The notes under the pieces are model-generated. The model was given only the letters and a program-made list of their open reading frames with translations, was not told the DNA's origin and did no database searches. From assembly GCA_916610825.1 (NCBI GenBank), contig OU744454.1, positions 5,032,321 through 5,096,320 on the forward strand: 64,000 nucleotides of DNA. The letters are read 5' to 3'. The translations under genes and the position numbers were made by a program. Of this stretch, positions 58,801-64,000 are shown in pieces. Source of the stretch: Haliclystus octoradiatus (lineage: Eukaryota > Cnidaria > Staurozoa > Stauromedusae > Haliclystidae). The stretch's first letter is position 1. Each line of letters begins with the position of its first letter.

Positions 58801-59498
58801 AAATGAGCTTTTTCGATAGTAGCTATTATTTCATTGTCCTCTAAAGTAACTGGACCGGATGTACAATTGATCGGAATAGATTTAACAATAGATTGCATAA
58901 CAAGTTCATCAATTAGCAAACCCTTATCTTTAGTATGTGGCGACGGTTGTAGAACAAAAACCTCATTATCTTTAAGTCGTATTGTATTATTATTGTCTAT
59001 TCTAACTTTAATTTCAGAATGTCCTGGCCGATGCATAATATGTTGTTTTTCGACATAAACATTGCATACATCATTACTCTTAATAATATCAGATGGTTTA
59101 TCAAGAGGTTTTAAATAATTAATAATATTACCATCGTCTTTCATCCTTTCAAAATTAAACCCAGCATGGTATAAGAATTCCCTGCCAAGTAAACATGAAT
59201 TTTTAACGTTGCCCCCTTGAACTTTTACCCACATTTTTACCATCTTTCCCTTAGATAATTTCATATTTAATAATACTTCGGCCATAATAGCTAAAGAATT
59301 TCCACTGGCATCACATACACGACCAGACGTACAGGGGCGAGATGGAATTTCATCAGAATATTTTTGTAATAATGGGATAATTATATCCTTTGACATTAAA
59401 GTAGGCCCACTACCGGTGTCTAATAGTCCTAATAGTGGGGCGCATAACACGTTTCCTTCATTGTCTAACACAGATAATTCCTCTCTACAAGAGAACAA
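55818..59498 (-). CDS. pol: Gypsy Pol: protease, RT, RNase H, integrase
   Basis: 1226 open residues, in the same frame as gag and beginning two codons after the gag UGA, so no independent ATG is needed; I infer synthesis as Gag-Pol by readthrough. Protease DTGSG at 27-31. RT: PLPRIDDI, FSTLDLFSGYWQI, LPFGLCNAPATFQ and the catalytic YLDD at 475-478. RNase H: HTDACKSGFGAVL, ELEVKALYWA and VYTDHKPL supply the acidic residues. Integrase: an HHCC zinc motif (HGGFGGH ... CFDC), then catalytic D (SIDLTEF, about 903), D (TSDRGSEF, about 962) and E (PVERVN, about 997). By my count D58D34E, one residue short of the usual 35. A SPFDGLYRV block resembles the GPY/F module; no chromodomain follows. Confidence 0.95.
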   Translation of the reverse strand: MFSCREELSVLDNEGNVLCAPLLGLLDTGSGPTLMSKDIIIPLLQKYSDEIPSRPCTSGRVCDASGNSLAIMAEVLLNMKLSKGKMVKMWVKVQGGNVKNSCLLGREFLYHAGFNFERMKDDGNIINYLKPLDKPSDIIKSNDVCNVYVEKQHIMHRPGHSEIKVRIDNNNTIRLKDNEVFVLQPSPHTKDKGLLIDELVMQSIVKSIPINCTSGPVTLEDNEIIATIEKAHLFTTDDINLLCDDNDNNFIESTCSITDDNMVDERLRIICDRLIMSNYTDEEQSQLTSLISKWNKVFALNDSELGEVSLVEHSIITPPDAAPVRQHVRRLNLSYRDSLKKQLNDLLGQGIIDVSSSPYASPIVIVKKKDGSLRLCVDYRALNSITKKDRYPLPRIDDIIDTIGSKKIFSTLDLFSGYWQIKLDNDAQEKSAFVTPFGQFSWRRLPFGLCNAPATFQRLMNSVLHDYIGIFCSVYLDDIIVYSCSLEEHTSHLNLIFQRLYDAGLRLKPSKCNLLQNEVHYLGHVITGSGVKVDSDKVMQVKNIAPPTNVTELRSFLGMVGYYRRFIKDYAKIAHPLYALLKKDRPFIWSINQSEAFELLKTKLCSTDVLAYPDMDRDFILHTDACKSGFGAVLSQLDCNGRERPIAYAARTVTSGEENYCITELEVKALYWACKTFRPYIEGHKTLVYTDHKPLTSIAKHIELKGTWTRWVCELNGYDLDIQYKPGILNVVADVLSRTVAAIDDMEENVQQLPFCDESHQKIIIEQEKDPFIKSIKKYLHDGEQPIDEDHSRLLKCYDNRFVLLDGILCFETSNSTRAPIVVPEHLRYKLLEENHGGFGGHPAEKRMLERIRQYYWWPKLRQCVRDWSKGCFDCAIAKGSSRRRRSPMKITETPNCPWDIVSIDLTEFKQISERGNKIALVVLDTFSKWIEVFPLPNKKAETICETLYREIICRFSVRNITSDRGSEFCNELLDEVCTRLKIARAKTSGYHPQANPVERVNRKLKEQLRICVQKNPYDWEVALPEVLWADRATPHTVTGNSPYYVLFGYDPILPSETSFREPRTQYQVDADDYASIMFENQRTIWKEVFERIEGQKHIYKRHYDKRVDAAESIIRPGDRVFIFRPDLLQKRAGKLVSPFDGLYRVESTTDTGANVRPIFQRGKRCDIIHVNFERISKADKRIPDKWRTDFGRRRRVKLSTDNKPEPDIRNDDQISHPYNLRSSDK

Positions 59499-59510
59499 TA
59501 ATTGTCATTG
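59499..59510 (-). promoter_or_regulatory. gag-pol stop-codon readthrough site (CAA UGA CAA UUA)
   Basis: On the minus strand the last gag codon CAA (59510-59508) is followed by UGA (59507-59505), then CAA UUA, and the pol frame continues without shift. Stop followed by CARYYA is the known leaky-stop consensus from tobamovirus readthrough sites. This single stop is the only barrier between gag and pol. Confidence 0.8.
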
Positions 59511-60887
59511 ATTATCTTTATCTTTAACGTCTGTAACCATTTTTGTACTTAAATCGGTAGCACATTCTTTTAGGAGTTGTTTATATTTTAATTCAGCAAC
59601 CTGTTGTTCCAGTTCCTCGACAGTTAAAACTTTTGTGGCATAATTACCAGATTTCATTGGCACCTTTATTTTACATTTAGATTTAGAATGCGGCTTTTCT
59701 GCCTTGTCACAGCTAACGTGACAATCTTTAATAAAATGCCCCTGTTTCCCACAATGAAAACAGGATTTAGTTTCATTCGTTTTAGCTTTATTACTGTCAG
59801 ATTTTACTGCCTTAATATCAGAAGACGACTGTGGTTTGTTCGAAATGTAAACACTTTCTTCAGTTGAAAGATACATTAAAAATTGTTCTAAATTATTATG
59901 TTTAAGAGAATGCTTAGATTCCATTAAAACTTTCAAATCTGGGAGTATCCCTTCCATCATTTGATGATAGATAATGGAGTCCTTTGATTCGCGAGAATCG
60001 TGAATTAGCATCTCCTCTACTATTTGTGTTACATCCATTCTAAATTGTGCTACAGTCTGATTTGATTTTTGTTTTAGGTTTAACAATTCCTTGTATAAGG
60101 CGCCATGAGATTTCTGAGGAAACACCGCTCTTTTCAACTCAGGAAATATTATTTTAAATAAGTCTCCTTCGGGAACAGTAGCGGTGCCGTCTCTATTGTC
60201 TATCATTCCGTCCCATACCCGGCGGAATTGTCTGCCAAGTAACATAGACACTTGACCTTTAACGTTTTCTGCGGATTCATTCATATCAGTTAAAACAACA
60301 TTTAAATCTTTTACCCATCTGTCAAATGATATAGAATCAGATGAATCGTTTAAAGTATTCATAAATTTTTTAAGCCTGAAAGCTTTTGTGGCTGATTTAA
60401 TAGACGTAGTTGCACTGACTGTACTGACGGCAGTTACTGTGGAATTGTTTTCACTCTCTGCTACGTCAGCAGACTCATTATCATTAGTTTTTTCAATATT
60501 ACTATCCAAATTCTTACTTACAATCACAGCTTTCAGGTTCTCTAACCTTGATAGTCTTTCTTCTAATTCGATGATAATATCACTAGCGTCGAGGGTCAGG
60601 CCCATTAATGATCTCTGCCCATTCATCCATTCGTCTAAGGTTGTATTCTCCTGTTCCTTATCTTCGTTGTCTTCGATATTATCAATCAAATCTTCCCATT
60701 TCTCCAATAAATTCTTCAGAGTACCATAATTATTTTCTAGCTTTCTCTTCAACTGTTTAATCAATTCAATGTGGTCATCTTGAGTTTCTGCCACAACGAT
60801 ATTATCCAAAATACCGCGGCCACGTTGTACTTGCGTTCTCAATCGATCACCGACTGGTCCAATAGAACGACGAAATCTTGAAGACAT
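59505..60887 (-). CDS. gag: Gypsy Gag with CCHC zinc knuckle
   Basis: 460 residues from ATG to UGA. The N-terminal third is rich in charged heptad-like helices (about 35-110, LIKQLKRKLENNYGTLKNLLEKW), suggesting coiled coil. The central part (about 165-345) is the capsid-like region with FDRWVKDLN, LLGRQFRRVWDG and LKQKSNQTVAQFRMDV, which resembles retrotransposon Gag capsid. CFHCGKQGHFIKDC at 376-389 is a CX2CX4HX4C nucleic-acid-binding knuckle. A second Lys-rich tail ends KDKDNQ. It forms the particle and packages RNA; about 90 bases separate its ATG from the primer site. Confidence 0.93.
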   Translation of the reverse strand: MSSRFRRSIGPVGDRLRTQVQRGRGILDNIVVAETQDDHIELIKQLKRKLENNYGTLKNLLEKWEDLIDNIEDNEDKEQENTTLDEWMNGQRSLMGLTLDASDIIIELEERLSRLENLKAVIVSKNLDSNIEKTNDNESADVAESENNSTVTAVSTVSATTSIKSATKAFRLKKFMNTLNDSSDSISFDRWVKDLNVVLTDMNESAENVKGQVSMLLGRQFRRVWDGMIDNRDGTATVPEGDLFKIIFPELKRAVFPQKSHGALYKELLNLKQKSNQTVAQFRMDVTQIVEEMLIHDSRESKDSIIYHQMMEGILPDLKVLMESKHSLKHNNLEQFLMYLSTEESVYISNKPQSSSDIKAVKSDSNKAKTNETKSCFHCGKQGHFIKDCHVSCDKAEKPHSKSKCKIKVPMKSGNYATKVLTVEELEQQVAELKYKQLLKECATDLSTKMVTDVKDKDNQ

Positions 60888-60963
60888 ATTTACTATTTTA
60901 TTTTACCAAAAATAAACTTTTAAAACTTTACAAATAAAATCGATCATAAAAAAAAAACTCACT

Positions 60964-60974
60964 CTCTGCTACCA
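60964..60974 (-). promoter_or_regulatory. Primer-binding site, initiator methionine tRNA
   Basis: On the minus strand TGGTAGCAGAG begins two bases after the 5' LTR and is complementary to the 3' end of animal initiator tRNA-Met (...CTCTGCTACCA), 11 of 11 bases. Confidence 0.85.
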
Positions 60975-60976
60975 TT

Positions 60977-61168
60977 TGTAATACTAGCTGATTACATGTA
61001 AACACAAGCGACCACACCTGAGGAAAGTTACTGCTAAAACTCTATATCATTAAACAAATCATTCGTATTTAATATCTAAATCACGTGACTTGTCACGTGA
61101 TTGGCTTTACAGCGGAAACTCTATGGTTATGACATAATTATGAATATAGTTATATTCTGATTATTACA
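60977..61168 (-). repeat. 5' LTR of Gypsy element (192 bp)
   Basis: Identical by eye to 55439-55630, including the TCACGTGA pair (61081-61088, 61093-61100). Acts as promoter for the element on the minus strand. Confidence 0.95.
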
Positions 61169-62708
61169 ATATTTCGTAAAAGTGTCTGCCAATTGTAAGT
61201 TGTACAAATACAAAATTTGAGTTGTAATTTAGAATTTTAGCTGCCTTCTATCCTTTAGTCGAAATGTACATTTATAATGTGCCATACATTGACAACGTCC
61301 ACTGTGTCCACACATTGGTTACTTTAATCATTATTATATGAGGTATGTGAATGGTGACCATTATAGACATGTGTCCTCTCTGTGAGAAGTTGGCTAAAGT
61401 TAATAAATATTAGAGTTTGGGTCTCTTATTTATGTAATTTACTGTATCAAATTTCAGAATCACCTGTTGTTATTACCAATATCACTCAATGACTCATGCT
61501 GAGATTCACTCAACCGACACAGCAATAATATTTACATACCAATGCCTTTCATTGTGAAAATAAGTTCATTAACTGCAATACCTAACATACAATCCATATT
61601 TATCTCATTTGAATTATGTAGTCAACATAAAATGTACTTATGGATAATCCATTTTTATAAATATATTTGATTTGAAATATTTAGTACAATAGAGTATCAA
61701 TTATCTCCTTTTCACTATGCTTTACACGTATGTAACGATTAATTATCAAAACTGAAATTAATTATCAGTGTTGTTCTGCATTTTTAATTCCTTCTCATGA
61801 CTATTTTGTTTCATTGACATTCTCTTTGACAAGATTTACTGCAGGCTACTAACGGGAGCGAAGCGACCTCTTTGAGGAAGCCGAAGGCTGACTGGCCCCG
61901 GGCGCAGGCCGCAAGCCGAAGGCTTGTATATTATAGTTGCATACACACACATGACCCGCAACATTGTAAGACCCGCAACATTGTAAAGCCAAATATTCTA
62001 TACATACACAGTCCTTGCAACAAAAACGGACACTTTCTAAATTGCTGAGTGTTTAAGCAAAAACCTCACTTATTATAACTAACTATTTACAACATTTCAA
62101 ATAGCCTCGTTTAGTAAGAAGTTAGTCTCCATTTTTGAATGCACGTGTAAATACTGTAATAATCAATCTTTTGTAGTGACGTAATAATGTAGTATTAATA
62201 GTTCGATTTTGTATTAGTTAGTCAGTTATGCCAAGCTACGCCAAGTTATGCGTTAGTTATGTTGGAGTGTTGAGCTAACTCCTCAATAGAAAGAATGCAA
62301 AGTAAGAAATATTATTTGGTTGTGTTCATTTGTGTGGGTCATCCAATGCTTGATCTTTTAAGTTTAAATAGATACATATATTTATACATACAGTCCTCAT
62401 TCGTAAGAACACTGAGTACAGCACAAGTCGAGTTTGAAGGACACAGTCACTACAGAGCATATCCATAACATTTTATGTAAGTATTGACATCATTGGCTCT
62501 ATATTGTCCTGATCAACCTGCAAAGCATTTAATCTATTGTCAGAAACATATATATTATCCAATCCCTATTACGGTGTCGAGATTCAAGATACTCAGCAGT
62601 AAACTCTGGGTTAGAGTTGGTATCATTACAACCACTTTACCAAATTGACGCTATCTTGTCAAACTCCCATGTGTGGCACGATCCTAGCAAGGAACAGACG
62701 ACACATCC
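61169..62708. other. Intergenic DNA with small repeats
   Basis: No gene recognised. GC-rich island at 61845-61930 (see separate entry). A 17 bp phrase gacccgcaacattgtaa is duplicated in tandem at about 61951-61988. The remainder is AT-rich. Confidence 0.45.
61845..61930. repeat. GC-rich hairpin island (gccGAAggc motifs)
   Basis: Contains gagcgaagcgacc, gaagccgaaggctg, gccccgggcg and the perfect hairpin caagcc-GAA-ggcttg. It shares the GCC-GAA-GGC core with 17985-18027. Probably the end of a dispersed element; no boundaries are visible. Confidence 0.5.
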
Positions 62709-63090
62709 CCTGGGGGTAACTCCAAGCGCAGCATTGACGGGGGGTGCCACTTTGGAAAAATGTGTTTTACCCAAAAGGTCCCAAAAATCCTTCAAAAGCT
62801 ACCCAAATTGCTATAAAAAAACGTGAAAATTCTACCTGAATAGTGCAGGGAGGGTACTTCCATATAGGCTCTATGCGGGGATGTTCCATTTTAATGGGTA
62901 ACATTCAAATCCAGTTTTCAGTTTTCAGCCTTGAATTCAGTTTTTTCCCCAAATTCTCTAGAAAATTGAAATGGGACCCAAAACGTTTGATATTCTGAAA
63001 GTTCCTACCCAAAAAGTATATTTCTCAGCTGCAATATGGACCCCAAAAAAATCCCCCACGGATAGCAGCAGTATGGGAGTTACCCCCGGG
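62709..63090. mobile_element. hAT-like MITE, family A copy 5
   Basis: 382 bp with ends cctgggggtaactcc and ...gggagttacccccggg. Perfect 8 bp flanks acacatcc (62701-62708 and 63091-63098). Inside, at about 62850-62900, a second left-terminus-like block (gagggtacttccatataggc, gcggggatgttccatttt) indicates a nested or tandem family A insertion. Confidence 0.9.
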
Positions 63091-63502
63091 ACACATCCGG
63101 AAGCCAATGAAAGGAATCGACTAACATCAACATCCAATGATCGACGGGACGATTCGTCCAAGATCCAACGAGAAGAAGATTTACCCCTACACGACAACAC
63201 AGCAGTCCTCGTTACTATGGACAGTAATTCCGGCATCAACATATATAATAATGATATATAATAGTACTAATGTTGTTGGTACTGTTTTCATAGTGCTCAA
63301 CGACATTTGTAAATTGTGATATAACGTGAGATAGTTAAAACATCAGTGACCGATAAACAACTGAGGCTCAACTGGATCTGACCTCTTAATCAAGATTTAC
63401 GTAACTACATATCAACGGCCTGGGTACTAATGTATACTAAATTATGCTAAATATATCACGTGATAACGTGTGACGATACACGACATAAATGCAGAGCTAT
63501 AT
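63091..63502. other. Intergenic DNA
   Basis: No gene recognised; tatcacgtgataacgtgtgac near 63457 is a CACGTG palindrome. Confidence 0.4.
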
Positions 63503-63662
63503 ATAATTAAATTAATTGGAACACAAAAATCAAACATTCATTTTTACTACTTGAAGTTTCACGCCTAAGCGATCATCAGGCAATCCAATCTATCCCTGGA
63601 ATCTATCCTGATGATCGCATGAATGTTTGATTTTTTGTGTTTTTCCAATTAATTTAATTATA
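63503..63662. repeat. Palindrome with hammerhead-like core
   Basis: Outer arms ataattaaattaattgg and ccaattaatttaattat enclose acaaaaatcaaacattcat and its inverse. The left arm, read on the minus strand, has CTGATGA (63573-63579), stem TCGC/GCGT and GAAAC (63555-63559). The right arm keeps CTGATGATCGC (about 63608-63618) but has lost the GAAAC part, so it is an asymmetrically deleted foldback. Confidence 0.82.
63555..63579 (-). ncRNA. Hammerhead-ribozyme-like core
   Basis: CTGATGA, a short CGC/GCG stem with a TTAG loop, then GAAAC, followed by a possible ACU/AGU stem III and an A at the expected cleavage position. Both invariant boxes match the consensus. The stem lengths are minimal, as in retroelement-derived, dimer-acting hammerheads. 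Confidence 0.55.
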
Positions 63663-64000
63663 ATAATGATACATTACTATAAATAACAAATTTAGAAATT
63701 AAATCAATATTGTTTTTGAAGTTGGTGACTTTTAAAATAGAAAATAAAACACTTGAAGTAGATCATTAACATGTATAATATAACCGTAATTTGATCGATC
63801 TCAAAAGGGAGGTCTAGAGAAATTAGACCTGGCCTCTGACAGATTTTGCCCCTTTTCTACTAAGATAGGCATAAATCCCGACCTCAGGGAACCAACTATT
63901 CGTTGTACGTTGCATGTTAGAGTTTTATAAAACTGTATTGATTTGTCATCACACATACTTTACAGCAAGCAGTTCCCGTCAGGCTCCCTTCCTTCATTGA
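63663..64000. other. Terminal stretch
   Basis: No feature recognised before the window edge. Confidence 0.4.

Larger units (their letters stand above)
55439..61168 (-). mobile_element. Complete Ty3/Gypsy LTR retrotransposon
   Basis: A 5.73 kb element transcribed on the minus strand: 5' LTR 60977-61168, primer site, gag 60887-59505, pol 59498-55818, polypurine tract, 3' LTR 55439-55630. The two LTRs are identical as far as I can read and the flanking bases are atat on both sides, consistent with a 4 bp target duplication. The domain order protease-RT-RNase H-integrase is Ty3/Gypsy. There is no env and no chromodomain. No disabling frameshift or stop is seen apart from the gag-pol UGA, so the element looks recently inserted and potentially functional. 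Confidence 0.95.

Noticed and set aside
62617-63319. Small open frames near 63 kb on both strands
   Set aside because: They lie in the MITE copy and its flanks; no homology and they overlap each other.

Overview
This is a window of an AT-rich animal (metazoan) nuclear genome. The signs are spliced genes with GT-AG introns of 0.6-3.5 kb, phase-1 thrombospondin exons, a rhodopsin-type GPCR, and a dense mixture of satellite, LINE, Penelope-like, Ty3/Gypsy and hAT-like elements. The species cannot be fixed from sequence alone; an invertebrate is likely. Host genes are few: three apparently functional ones and one pseudogene.

Layout. 1-14016 is one satellite array of about 75 monomers of 187-191 bp, arranged in higher-order blocks of about 3.2-3.4 kb and starting outside the window. 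It abuts a LINE fragment. 18688-29466 (+) holds a seven-exon gene for a predicted secreted protein: signal peptide, malectin domain (3 exons), three TSP1 modules, PAN/apple domain. Its start codon lies inside a large inverted repeat. Its introns carry SINEs, LINE pieces, two hAT-like MITEs, a (GT)n run and a palindrome, and a diverged single copy of the upstream satellite monomer lies about 50 bp after its stop codon. 30.8-33.4 kb is a decayed Penelope-like element (RT plus GIY-YIG) with inverted and direct terminal repeats that contain hammerhead-ribozyme-like cores. 33.5-41.4 kb is a graveyard of four LINE remnants.

45629-46678 (+) is an intronless orphan class-A GPCR. 47307-47937 is a very long (ACATA)n tract. 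48.2-54.5 kb is a duplicated block: an intact sulfotransferase-like gene (53599-54411, -) and its broken copy (48725-49761, -), the latter interrupted by two insertions with clear target-site duplications. Between them sit a 326 bp MITE and a 1.8 kb hAT-like element, each with perfect 8 bp duplications. 55439-61168 (-) is a complete, apparently very young Ty3/Gypsy retrotransposon: LTRs that I read as identical, an initiator-Met tRNA primer site, and gag and pol in one frame separated by a single UGA in a readthrough-type context. The right end holds another MITE of the 8-bp-TSD family and a palindrome with a hammerhead-like core.

The strongest observations are: the satellite with its outlying single copy and internal dimer structure; the gag UGA pol readthrough arrangement; the two hAT-like families defined by exact TSDs; the palindromes carrying hammerhead cores; and the malectin-TSP1-PAN gene whose 5' end lies in an inverted duplication. 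All coordinates and alignments were read by eye.
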